64,000 nucleotides of DNA from an uncultured Lachnospiraceae bacterium (GTDB taxonomy: Bacteria > Bacillota > Clostridia > Lachnospirales > Lachnospiraceae). Below the pieces are notes generated by a model that did not search any database, was not told the origin of the DNA, and saw only the letters and a program-made list of their open reading frames with translations. The position numbers and the translations under genes were made by a program. The stretch's first letter is position 1; the number at the start of each line of letters is the position of its first letter. Below, in pieces: positions 17,530 to 25,749 of this stretch. The stretch is taken from positions 33,225 through 97,224 of the forward strand of contig CAKRIL010000004.1 in the NCBI GenBank assembly GCA_934343915.1, read 5' to 3'.

Positions 17530-17683
17530 ATTGTCCTCCAATCTCTGTTAATATTTCGCCCGCAGCTATTCTCTAAGGGATTATGAATAGTTACATTCGC
17601 TGTATATATTATCCTCTTGCATATATACATAGCACGCAGAACATATCATATATTCCGTATGCTGCATATACATATCTTTAAAT

Positions 17684-17711
17684 ACAGCCCCCAAGTTACC
17701 CCGGGGGCTGT
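17684..17711 (-). terminator. Hairpin after the solute-binding protein gene
   Basis: ACAGCCCCC at 17684-17692 pairs perfectly with GGGGGCTGT at 17703-17711. On the minus strand it is followed by ATTTAAAG. It stands 24 bases beyond the lipoprotein stop codon and before GH105, so it may reduce or set the amount of enzyme transcript relative to the transporter. Confidence 0.75.
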
Positions 17712-17734
17712 AAAATAACTATTCAGCTTTCTAA

Positions 17735-19462
17735 TTACTTCTCAAGCTTAGATGAATATCCATCATTGTATGCCTCAAGTCTCTCATCAGCAATAGCCTG
17801 ATATCCTGCATCTAAGTATTCCTTAGAATACTGTGCATAGAGTTCATCGAACTGGTCAGCAGAACATGTTGTGAGCTTTGTTCTGTACTCAGCATACTTA
17901 TCAAGTAAGGTCTGCTGATACTCAGATACTGATGAAATTGTTCTTGCGAACATACAGTCAGGAATTACCCAGCCCTTGTCTGCTGCTGCAACCTGATTAT
18001 AGTAGTTGTCAATAATATCCTGTGTGAAATCCTGAGGAAGACCTACCGGTGAAGCTGCCTTAATAACATCCTCGATTGTACCTGCTGTTCTTGCCTCTGT
18101 TGTTACACACCAGTAATCCTTAGAGTTGTTGAAGCCCTGTGTATAGTCACCGCTGTAATTCTGAACCTGAACAGGAAGTCCGTCCTCACCATATGTGAAG
18201 TTCTCATTTTCAATACCCCACTGCATTGTGAAGAGGTTATCCTCAAGTGTCATCCACTCCATGTACATCATAGCTGCCTTAATCTCATCCTCAGAAGCCT
18301 GTGATGAGAAGCCTACCATCATACCGAATGGGTTGTTGGAACGGAATGCTGGAACTGTACCTGCCTCTGTATCCGGCTCAAGTGACTGAACCGCAACTGC
18401 AAGCTCAGCATCCGGATTCTGCTCATAGAAGGAAATAAGTGTATCCATCTTACCTGCAATATATCCGCTCCATGAATACTGGTTGCCTGATACGAATGCT
18501 GCAGTAGCATCCTCTGCTGTTAATGAGAAGAACTCAGGGTTAGTAATTCCAAGGTTGAATTCCTCATTAGCGAACTTGATAAGCTTATACTGTGGCTCCC
18601 ATGAAAGAGCAGGAATAGCGTAATCGCCGTACATAGCCCACTCCTCACCTGTCATGTTGTCAAGATCTCTGTATATATAGTTCTGATCTACACCTGACTG
18701 ACCGGAAATCATAGAACCGCCGCCAGGATACTCGCAGATACCTGCATCCTTAATTTTCTGCATAGCATCAAGGTACTCAGCACGAGTAGCAGGAACGTGG
18801 TCATAACCAACCTCTCTTAACCAGTCCATACGTACCCATGTGATGAATGTGTAGTTAGTGTTCCAGTAAGGTCTCTCAGCAAGTGCAAAGTATGTCTTGC
18901 CGTTGAGTTCTGTGTAATCAAGCTGGTTGTTGTCAACCATTCTCTGATAATATGTAGGAGCTATCTGAGCGAACTCGTCAAGGCTGTACTCTGTAAGATA
19001 TCCATCATCAACCCACTGTGCGAGCTTCGGATAGTCGTACTCCATAAGAATTGTAGGAAGGCTGTCACCAACAGCTAAAAGTGTGTAAGCGTTGAGAACA
19101 TCTCCTCTTGGAATAGCCTCGAACTCTACTGTGATGTTGTACTTGTCACCGAAGTTCTGCTGAATCCACTGTGTCCAGTAGTTATTAGTTACAGGAGGTA
19201 CACCTTCCTTACCTCTGTCGTATACAGGAATCTTAATTGTTACGTTATCTGCGAATGCTTCCCATCCGTCGATACCTGCAACTGTATTTCCCTTTGTCGG
19301 TTCAGTTACGTTGCTGCTACTGCTGCTTTCCTGATTCTGTGGTGTTGTAGTCTCAGTGTTGTTATTTGCTGGCTTCTTAGAACTACATCCGCTTAATGCG
19401 CCGATTACCATTGCTCCTGTAAGTGCAACGGCAACTGACTTCTGAAGAGTCGTTTTCTTCAT
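17735..19462 (-). CDS. Sugar-binding lipoprotein of a YtcQ/LplA-type ABC importer
   Basis: The 575-residue product begins with a lipoprotein signal peptide (MKKTTLQKSVAVALTGAMVIGALSGC, shown here only as its lipobox GALSGC). A Ser/Asn/Thr-rich spacer and a family 1 extracellular solute-binding fold follow. Its length of more than 500 residues and the partner permeases place it with the YtcQ/LplA group, which in Bacillus serves rhamnogalacturonan oligosaccharides. The many Trp and Tyr residues (YWTQWIQQNFGDKY, YWNTNYTFITWVR) suit oligosaccharide binding. AAAGGAGG lies eight bases before the ATG. It is the third gene of the importer operon; an ATPase gene is absent, as usual for systems that share MsmX. 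Confidence 0.9.
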   Translation of the reverse strand: MKKTTLQKSVAVALTGAMVIGALSGCSSKKPANNNTETTTPQNQESSSSSNVTEPTKGNTVAGIDGWEAFADNVTIKIPVYDRGKEGVPPVTNNYWTQWIQQNFGDKYNITVEFEAIPRGDVLNAYTLLAVGDSLPTILMEYDYPKLAQWVDDGYLTEYSLDEFAQIAPTYYQRMVDNNQLDYTELNGKTYFALAERPYWNTNYTFITWVRMDWLREVGYDHVPATRAEYLDAMQKIKDAGICEYPGGGSMISGQSGVDQNYIYRDLDNMTGEEWAMYGDYAIPALSWEPQYKLIKFANEEFNLGITNPEFFSLTAEDATAAFVSGNQYSWSGYIAGKMDTLISFYEQNPDAELAVAVQSLEPDTEAGTVPAFRSNNPFGMMVGFSSQASEDEIKAAMMYMEWMTLEDNLFTMQWGIENENFTYGEDGLPVQVQNYSGDYTQGFNNSKDYWCVTTEARTAGTIEDVIKAASPVGLPQDFTQDIIDNYYNQVAAADKGWVIPDCMFARTISSVSEYQQTLLDKYAEYRTKLTTCSADQFDELYAQYSKEYLDAGYQAIADERLEAYNDGYSSKLEK

Positions 19463-19507
19463 AGTTTTTCCTCCTTTAAAAGAAAAATGATTAATAGTTA
19501 TATTTAA

Positions 19508-19526
19508 TCCCCCCTCTCTTGGGGGA
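19508..19526 (-). other. GC-rich hairpin in the permease - binding-protein gap
   Basis: TCCCCCC at 19508-19514 faces GGGGGA at 19521-19526 across a six-base loop, just upstream of the binding-protein ribosome site. Such intercistronic hairpins often protect the downstream mRNA end and raise the level of binding protein over permease. This role is inferred. Confidence 0.45.
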
Positions 19527-19553
19527 TAACTACCTGATATTATATTGTTACAA

Positions 19554-20465
19554 TTAACCCTTTACGGCACCTACCATAACACCCTTTACGAAATACTTCT
19601 GTAAGAACGGGTATATACATATGATAGGAATGGTTACGAACATAACCGCTGCCGCCTGAAGAACCTCAGGCGTACTGGTTACGCCTGTCTGTGCCTCATT
19701 AAGTGTGGCACTGGTAGCCTCCTGTGCTGCCGATACCATCTGATACAGCTTATATTGAACCATTTTCAGCTTATCTGTTCTGATATAGTACATGTTATCT
19801 GCGTATGAATTCCAACGGCCTACTGCGTAGAACAGTGACAGTGTTGCGATAATCGGCTTCGACAGCGGAAGTACAACCTTGGTGAGAATCTGGAAGTTCG
19901 ATGCTCCATCAAGGAATGCTGCCTCCTCAAGCGTATCCGGTATGCTCGATAAGAAGTATGTCTTCATGATAAGCATGTTGTACGGTGAATATATAAGCGG
20001 GAGAATAAGTACCCACACCGTATCAAGTAAGTGGAACTGCTTGTATATAAGGTATGTAGGGATAAGTCCTGCTCCAAAGTACATTGGAACCATAAGTAAA
20101 AATGTAAAGAAATACTTTCCCTTAAGTCTCTTCTTTGACAGAGGATATGCTGCACATACACAGGCAAGCATACCTAAAAGTGTGAACACAAGTGTAACTA
20201 TTGCACTGTATACAAATGAATATACATATGTTCCGTCTTCAAAGATTGATCTGTATGCTGCAAATGTAATCTCCTTAGGGAGGAAATATACCTTCTTAGC
20301 CATAACCATCGAATTGCTTGAAATTGACTTAGACAACAGGTGGAAGAAAGGAGCTATACATGTTATGCAGAGAAGTGTAATGACAATCATCATCACGGCA
20401 TCGCTGACACGGAACTTATTAATCGCCCTGCTGGCTTCGTCCTTTTCTTTTTCTTTCTTAGCCAT
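19554..20465 (-). CDS. ABC sugar permease, YtcP/LplC type
   Basis: The 303-residue product has six membrane segments and the EAA signature of MalG-type permeases (EEAAFLDGASNFQILTKVVLPLSKP). It pairs with the permease encoded 13 bases upstream to form the membrane channel of an oligosaccharide importer. The charged Lys/Glu N-terminus is cytoplasmic. AGGAGG precedes the ATG at 20465. Confidence 0.93.
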   Translation of the reverse strand: MAKKEKEKDEASRAINKFRVSDAVMMIVITLLCITCIAPFFHLLSKSISSNSMVMAKKVYFLPKEITFAAYRSIFEDGTYVYSFVYSAIVTLVFTLLGMLACVCAAYPLSKKRLKGKYFFTFLLMVPMYFGAGLIPTYLIYKQFHLLDTVWVLILPLIYSPYNMLIMKTYFLSSIPDTLEEAAFLDGASNFQILTKVVLPLSKPIIATLSLFYAVGRWNSYADNMYYIRTDKLKMVQYKLYQMVSAAQEATSATLNEAQTGVTSTPEVLQAAAVMFVTIPIICIYPFLQKYFVKGVMVGAVKG

Positions 20466-20478
20466 TGTATATACCTCC

Positions 20479-21438
20479 TTATATTAATCCTTCTTCGCCG
20501 AGAAGCTTAGCGAAGCGGTCTGCCAATAATACCAAGATAAGTCCGACTACTGACTGGAAGAGACCAACTACGGTAGACATGCTCAGCTTACCGCCGCCAA
20601 GACCCTTCTGGTAAATATATACTGCAAGCTGATAGGAGTAATCTTTAACAAGTGCATTATCGAATGCCTTGATACGTTCGAGGTTACTTCCCATCACACG
20701 TCCGAGGTTCATGATAAGAAGTGTAACTACCGTTCCCTTGATTCCCGGGAGTGTGATATGCCACATTCTCTTCCATCTTCCGGCGCCGTCAATCATTGCC
20801 GCCTCATACAGCTCTCCGCTGATACCGGTAATGGCTGCGAGATAGATAATTGTTCCCCAGCCCATTCCCTGCCAAACACCCATCAGCAGGTATGTAACCG
20901 CCCAGTGATTTTTCTCAGTCAGGAAAGGAATTCCTTTTTCTACAATTCCCAGGTTCATAAGTGCAATGTTCACAAGTCCTGAATACTGACGGAACATCTG
21001 ATATGCAACGCTTCCCACAATAACCCATGAGAGGAAGTGTGGTAAATAGAGAATTGTCTGTGAAACCTTCTTGAACCTAGGATAGCGGAGCTCGTTAAGC
21101 ATAAGTGCAAGCAGTATAGGCATCGGGAATCCTACAACAAGATCTGCAAGGTTAAATATGATTGAGTTCCTGAGGGCAACTGCAAAGTCCGTATCCTTGA
21201 ACACCTTAACCCATATGTCCCAGCCAACCCATTCGCTGTCCTTGTATCCCTTGGCTGCCTTAAAATCCATAAATGCAATTCTAAGTCCCGGGTACGCTGC
21301 GTAATTGAACATGATAACCAATGCCACAGGTAACAGCAGCATCAGATATAACTGCCAGTCTCTTTTAAGAAACGCCAATGGGTTCTTGCTCTTGGCCGCC
21401 ATCACGATAGGCGGTTTCTGAACCTTCGTCTTTGCCAT
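20479..21438 (-). CDS. ABC sugar permease, YteP/LplB type
   Basis: The 319-residue product has six membrane segments and the EAA loop YEAAMIDGAGRWKRMWHI. It belongs with MalF-type permeases of the LplB/YteP group. The frame is open back to a TTG at 21462, but GGAGG lies seven bases before the ATG at 21438, which is chosen. It is the first gene of the importer and enzyme operon, transcribed away from the AraC regulator. Confidence 0.93.
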   Translation of the reverse strand: MAKTKVQKPPIVMAAKSKNPLAFLKRDWQLYLMLLLPVALVIMFNYAAYPGLRIAFMDFKAAKGYKDSEWVGWDIWVKVFKDTDFAVALRNSIIFNLADLVVGFPMPILLALMLNELRYPRFKKVSQTILYLPHFLSWVIVGSVAYQMFRQYSGLVNIALMNLGIVEKGIPFLTEKNHWAVTYLLMGVWQGMGWGTIIYLAAITGISGELYEAAMIDGAGRWKRMWHITLPGIKGTVVTLLIMNLGRVMGSNLERIKAFDNALVKDYSYQLAVYIYQKGLGGGKLSMSTVVGLFQSVVGLILVLLADRFAKLLGEEGLI

Positions 21439-21820
21439 TCTTAATTCCTCCGTTCTATTCAATATATTTACTTATTGGTGATTTTTCACAACCACATCTT
21501 GTTTTCATAGCTCAATTATATACATTTTAATGAATCACTTCTATGCAATTATATCTGAAAACATAGCAGAAACGACTTTTTATCATTAACGCTTTGTTCA
21601 TTTTTTGTATACAATGTTTGGTTTTCTAGCAATTTAATGTAGTAAACTATGCATTTTTGTTGTGATTTTATGTGTTTTTTTGTTTACGAAATCGTTTTTG
21701 TTGGTTGAAATTACTATTTTAATGGGATATAATGGTATTCGAACAAAATTGACAATTTATTATGATATATATAAGGAAGTTTTGTACATACATAAATAAT
21801 AAGAAAGGAATGAGGAGCCA
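21439..21820. promoter_or_regulatory. Divergent control region between the importer operon and the AraC gene
   Basis: This 382-base AT-rich stretch has no gene. On the minus strand, TATAAT occurs near 21552 with a poor -35 (GTCGTT, 17 bases away), which is typical of promoters that need an activator. A second TATAAT occurs near 21519. On the plus strand, TATAAT occurs at 21728-21733 and TTGACA at 21749-21754, before the AraC ribosome site. ACGAAATCGTTT at about 21686 is loosely like a cre or LacI-type operator but is too weak to call. Confidence 0.5.
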
Positions 21821-22744
21821 ATGAGTAAGCCTAAAAAAGTGATAACCGAATACCGCCACTACGAGCTGTCGCCGGACTTTCCTCTGCTGGTGCTTCACGG
21901 CGAGCGCTGGCATATCTCCGATGTGAAGGCTGACCGCCTGCATTTTCACAACTGCTTAGAGATAGGCGTATGCCATACCCATGAGGGAAGGCTTGACTTC
22001 GGTGACGATTCAGTTCCGTACAAGGCAGGGGATTTCACACTTATAGCCCGTAATTATCCGCACACGACATATTCAACCCACGGAGATAAAAGCCTGTGGT
22101 CTTATATCTTTGTCGACCTCGACGAATTTTTCAAGAGCCGTGCGATAACGAACACATCGGGTTCCCTGCTGCCGTCGCTCAGCTATTATATAGGAAATAA
22201 AGACACATCCCCGAAGCTGTACAATTACATAATTTCCGTAATTGAGGAGATGACCGAAAAGCAGTCCGACTATACAACCTGTGTCACAGGACTTATGACC
22301 GCGATTTTGGTTGAAGCCGCAAGGCTCTGCGAGCATGCCTCTCCGGCTCAGAAGTCCATACCAAGCAGCAGTGCGCTCTCAATCCACCCTGCGCTCAACT
22401 ACATACACGACAATTACATGCAGCAGTTTCCGATAGAGGTGCTTGCCGATATGTGCCACTTAAGCGTGACCCATTTCAGGCGTACCTTCAACACCATTAT
22501 GGGCATAAGCCCGCTCGAATTCATCAACAACACGCGGATCGAGCACGCATGTCTGCTGCTCTCAAGCACCGACCAGTCGATTCTTGAAGTATCAGAGCTC
22601 GTCGGCTTCCACTCCGTGTCCAGCTTCAACCGTGCATTCGTAAAGCTTATGGGCAGCTCTCCTCGCGATTGGCGCAAAAATAACAACAACGGAGAATCCG
22701 TGATGAAAAAGAAGTCTGTACTGGAATATCGCGGATGGATGTGA
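21821..22744 (+). CDS. AraC family regulator, probable activator of the rhamnogalacturonan operon
   Basis: The 307-residue product has an N-terminal cupin-like sensor part (HFHNCLEIGVCHTHEGRLDFGDDSVPYKAGDFTLIARNYPH, cited by its HNCLEIG and AGDF blocks). A C-terminal AraC domain of two helix-turn-helix units follows: EVLADMCHLSVTHFRRTFN and EVSELVGFHSVSSFNRAFV, ending in GSSPRDWRK. The cupin would bind a sugar from the imported oligosaccharide. Divergent orientation to the ABC/GH105/GH112 operon suggests that operon is its target. AATGAGGAG precedes the ATG. Confidence 0.9.
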   Translation: MSKPKKVITEYRHYELSPDFPLLVLHGERWHISDVKADRLHFHNCLEIGVCHTHEGRLDFGDDSVPYKAGDFTLIARNYPHTTYSTHGDKSLWSYIFVDLDEFFKSRAITNTSGSLLPSLSYYIGNKDTSPKLYNYIISVIEEMTEKQSDYTTCVTGLMTAILVEAARLCEHASPAQKSIPSSSALSIHPALNYIHDNYMQQFPIEVLADMCHLSVTHFRRTFNTIMGISPLEFINNTRIEHACLLLSSTDQSILEVSELVGFHSVSSFNRAFVKLMGSSPRDWRKNNNNGESVMKKKSVLEYRGWM

Positions 22745-22910
22745 TATAATAAATTCATCAATAGATATAGTGCGTGGCTGCTCGCAGACAGAGCACTATA
22801 TCTATTAGATGGATAAACAGTCATGAGCAAAACAGGGCGATAGCCCGATTTGCGAATGGCGGTTGTGATTTCGTGAGTTCGAAGAACGGAGAAATCACGA
22901 TTATTATATG
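22742..22910 (+). repeat. Dispersed intergenic repeat, family II, copy 1
   Basis: About 169 bases that match 54926-55091 in opposite orientation at roughly 80 percent by eye. The left end ATATAATAAA and right end ATTATTATATG are inverted relative to each other. A 14-bp arm pair (AATAGATATAGTGC and GCACTATATCTATT) forms a hairpin in the left half. Further blocks shared by both copies are TAGATGGATAAACAG, CATGAGCAAAACAGG, TTTGCGAATG and TTCGAAGAACGGAGAAATCA. Structure and placement suggest a small mobile palindromic element or a structured RNA. Confidence 0.7.
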
Positions 22911-22912
22911 TG

Positions 22913-22957
22913 TAAACAGTCATGAGCAAAACAGGGCGATAGCCCGATTTGCGAATG
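22913..22957 (+). repeat. 45-base direct repeat: partial second copy of the family II element
   Basis: Bases 22913-22957 repeat 22814-22858 exactly (TAAACAGTCATGAGC ... TTTGCGAATG). Each contains the small hairpin GGGC-GATA-GCCC. Fifty-four bases separate the two. This looks like a tandem partial duplication of the neighbouring element. Confidence 0.85.
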
Positions 22958-23028
22958 AAACTCTGTTATAATTACTTACATATTATAATAACTATTTGAT
23001 TAACTTTTATTTTCCATGGAGGTTTGAC

Positions 23029-24993
23029 ATGACCACAGCAATATCGTCTGACATTTATGCCGAACATGCCGCAGAAGAGACCGGCTCAGGTTACAGAATG
23101 ACATACAATTTCGGCAATACACCGAGTGCAGACAGCATTGGCACACCGCACATAACACAGGTCTATCCGGAGGATGACTTTTCATATAAGAAGGGCTACG
23201 GCTTTTTGACTGAAGAAGCAAGAAAATCCAACCCTAATCTTAAGATAGACGAAATCAATGATGGATTTTCCCCTCAGTACTGGTACACCGACGCTAAGTT
23301 AATCAGTCCACAGGCTGATGAGAACGGCATATACCTCGAGAACGGAATTGTTGACGGCGGATATATTCCTCTCACATTCAAGGCATCCGTACCTCATCAG
23401 GGTAATTACAAGGTAACTCTTGTGCTTTCCGCAGGTGAGACACCGATTAAGGGAATAACTATCTTTTCAGGCAGAAGAAGACTCGAATCACTCAAGGGAG
23501 ATTACTGCCCGCATGAGGTTCGCGCATATGTATTCAACGTCAATGTATGCGATATTATCCCACGCGGACATGAAGAGGCCTACAAGGATACCACCATAGA
23601 TATAACCATTATCGGAAGCCGTCCGGTGTTCACCACTCTTACTATCGAAGAGTTCGATACACCTACCATATATATTGCCGGCGATTCGACCGTAACAGAC
23701 CAGCCTGCATGCTACCCTTATTATCCTGAGAGCAGCTACTGCGGATGGGGACAATTCTTTACATATTATGTATCGAATCTTGCAGCCGTTTCCAATCATT
23801 CCCACTCCGGACTCACAACAGAGAGCTTCCGTTCAGAGGGCCATTATGATATTATCAAAAAGTATATTAAGCGTGGTGATTACTGCCTGTTCCAGTTCGG
23901 TCACAACGACCAGAAGCTTCCTGAGCTGGCTGCGAACACCGGATACTCAGACAATCTGAGAACCTATATCGACGAGATAAGAAGCTTCGGTGCTACTCCG
24001 GTGCTTGTCACACCACTTGCCAGGAACACATGGAAGGGCAGTGACGGAACCTATAACGATCTGCTTTTCGAGCATGCTGAGGCTTGCAGACGAATTGCCG
24101 AGGAGAAGCATGTTCCGCTCATTGATTTGCACAAGGTGAGCATGGACTTCATCAAGCGTGTAGGTCTTACCAACGCCGCACGTTACTTCTATCCTAAGGA
24201 TTACACACACACGAACGACTTCGGCGCTTATCTGATGGCAGGCTTCATTGCCAAGGAAATCAAGCGCATACATGATATATGCCCTATTCCTATCCGCACT
24301 TCATTATGCGGCAAGGTATATGACCCTGTTATGAATATGAAGCGTCCGATGACCATGGAAGAGCTTATGGAATCTGACGATTTCGTTCCTCCTATGAGCA
24401 TCCATGCTGCCAAGCCGCCGGCTCACCTTAAGAACATACCTGTTCCGGCTGCCGCACCGCTTTGTGAGGTGTCATACACAGACCTCGAAGGCTGCGCCTC
24501 AAAGGAGCTTATAACAAAGCTTGCCCGGCTTGGATACATTCACAACACAACAGGCGAATTCAAGCCTGAGGAGCCGATGAGCAGAATCGATGCGGTCAAT
24601 ATGGTTACTAAAGCAACGCACTTTGTTCCCGTGAACGTATACAATGATATGTTCAGTGATGTTGTAGGTCACGAGTGGTACGCAGGTGTAGTTGAATGTG
24701 CATTTGCCAACGATATTGTTGACGCTGCACTCTTAGACGGCGGAACCTTCAAGCCTGATAAGCCTGTGACTGCCGAGGAGCTTGCATCCTTCTGTGTGAA
24801 CGCATACAGAAGCAGAATAATCAACAATAATATTTCCGATTATAATAAGGAAGTAAGCTGTTCCGACTGGTTCAGGAAATATATTCCGACTGCCGCCGCA
24901 CTTGGCTACGTGGGCGAAGGCTTTGACGGAAGCCATATTCTAACCAGAGAAGAAGCAGCCGGGTACATTGATATACTGATAAACAATATCTGA
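23029..24993 (+). CDS. SGNH/GDSL esterase with C-terminal SLH-like repeats, probable rhamnogalacturonan acetylesterase
   Basis: The 654-residue product has an N-terminal beta-rich region (about 20-210) that may bind carbohydrate. The SGNH esterase domain has block I AGDSTVTDQ (218-226), block III FGHNDQ (290-295) and the Asp-His pair in KDYTHTND (390-397). Residues about 486-645 resemble SLH repeats (FSDVVGHEWYAGVVECAFAND, FKPDKPVTAEELASF). Such esterases take acetyl groups off rhamnogalacturonan. No signal peptide is visible at the ATG at 23029, which has GGAGG seven bases before it. The upstream extension (MINFYFPWRF) is not a signal either. SLH repeats normally mark exported wall proteins, so this combination is odd. 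The position next to the GH105/GH112 locus supports the pectin role. Confidence 0.85.
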   Translation: MTTAISSDIYAEHAAEETGSGYRMTYNFGNTPSADSIGTPHITQVYPEDDFSYKKGYGFLTEEARKSNPNLKIDEINDGFSPQYWYTDAKLISPQADENGIYLENGIVDGGYIPLTFKASVPHQGNYKVTLVLSAGETPIKGITIFSGRRRLESLKGDYCPHEVRAYVFNVNVCDIIPRGHEEAYKDTTIDITIIGSRPVFTTLTIEEFDTPTIYIAGDSTVTDQPACYPYYPESSYCGWGQFFTYYVSNLAAVSNHSHSGLTTESFRSEGHYDIIKKYIKRGDYCLFQFGHNDQKLPELAANTGYSDNLRTYIDEIRSFGATPVLVTPLARNTWKGSDGTYNDLLFEHAEACRRIAEEKHVPLIDLHKVSMDFIKRVGLTNAARYFYPKDYTHTNDFGAYLMAGFIAKEIKRIHDICPIPIRTSLCGKVYDPVMNMKRPMTMEELMESDDFVPPMSIHAAKPPAHLKNIPVPAAAPLCEVSYTDLEGCASKELITKLARLGYIHNTTGEFKPEEPMSRIDAVNMVTKATHFVPVNVYNDMFSDVVGHEWYAGVVECAFANDIVDAALLDGGTFKPDKPVTAEELASFCVNAYRSRIINNNISDYNKEVSCSDWFRKYIPTAAALGYVGEGFDGSHILTREEAAGYIDILINNI

Positions 24994-25067
24994 TTCATAA
25001 CGGTCAGACATACTGACAGATTACGATATACAGATAACTTCTATATATTACGAAGGGAGATTTAAGC

Positions 25068-25463
25068 ATGGCAAAATTGAATTACAGCCGACAGCGTGAA
25101 GCGATACTTGACTATCTGTGCCACACAACCTCCCACCCGACCGCTGAGGATGTGTACACTCATATACAGAGCATATATCCCAACATAAGTCTCGGAACCG
25201 TGTACCGTAATCTTGCACTTCTTGTTGAGCACGGACAGGCGCTTAAGATTCAAGGCGATGACTGCGACCATTTTGACGGTCAGACCAAGCCTCATTATCA
25301 TTTCTTATGTGATACATGTCATCATGTATATGATGTCATGATGCAGCCATGCACAGAGCTCGAGCAGGATGCAGCAAGCAGCTTTCCCGGAAAAATCCGT
25401 GGGCACAACGTACTGTTCTACGGAACCTGTGACAGCTGCATGAAGAACGTCGACACAGAGTAG
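25068..25463 (+). CDS. perR: PerR-type peroxide-sensing Fur family repressor
   Basis: The 131-residue product has the Fur winged-helix domain (HPTAEDVYTHIQSIYP ... GTVYRNLALLVEHG). The regulatory metal ligands line up with PerR: His23, Asp70, His76, His78 and Asp89. Asp at position 70 (HFDG) is the residue that marks peroxide sensors rather than iron sensors. The structural zinc Cys pairs are CDTC (81-84) and CDSC (121-124). It would repress oxidative-stress genes until its iron is oxidised. The reverse rubrerythrin gene follows after a terminator. GAAGGGAG precedes the ATG. Confidence 0.92.
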   Translation: MAKLNYSRQREAILDYLCHTTSHPTAEDVYTHIQSIYPNISLGTVYRNLALLVEHGQALKIQGDDCDHFDGQTKPHYHFLCDTCHHVYDVMMQPCTELEQDAASSFPGKIRGHNVLFYGTCDSCMKNVDTE

Positions 25464-25473
25464 CCAAACGCAC

Positions 25474-25532
25474 AATCCCTATCCGATTTTACACAACAGG
25501 TAATTCCCCCTATGTAATTTCGAATAGGGATT
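25474..25532 (+). terminator. Terminator of perR
   Basis: AATCCCTA at 25474-25481 pairs with TAGGGATT at 25525-25532 and is followed by TTTTT. The loop is long, about 43 bases. Confidence 0.6.
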
Positions 25533-25545
25533 TTTTAAAATAATA

Positions 25546-25596
25546 TTGACAATCCAGAGAGGTTGTGTTATTTTAATATCAGTAATCGTTACTGAT
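25546..25596 (+). promoter_or_regulatory. Promoter and palindromic operator of the reverse rubrerythrin gene
   Basis: TTGACA at 25546-25551 and TATTTT at 25569-25574 are separated by 17 bases. Directly downstream lies a perfect palindrome, ATCAGTAA-TCG-TTACTGAT, at 25578-25596, which would cover the transcription start. The neighbouring PerR is the obvious candidate to bind it, although the sequence is not the textbook PerR box. The leader to the ATG is about 150 bases. Confidence 0.65.
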
Positions 25597-25749
25597 TTTT
25601 AAAACAGATTACAATTAAAAAATAAAATAATAATTGTGCCTTGCCGACGCACAATATATTGTATAACCGCTAATAAAGATGATTGTGGCCACAGCCCTTT
25701 GTGCCAAGCATCTTTAAATAAATTTTATCAAGAAAAGGAGAATTTAATT

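Noticed and set aside
21680..21700. ACGAAATCGTTT as a cre (CcpA) site in the importer control region
   Set aside because: It matches the cre consensus at too few positions to call.
22814..22957. Two identical 45-base direct repeats separated by 54 bases, like the start of a CRISPR array
   Set aside because: Only two units exist, the first is part of a larger element found elsewhere in inverted orientation, and no cas gene is near.
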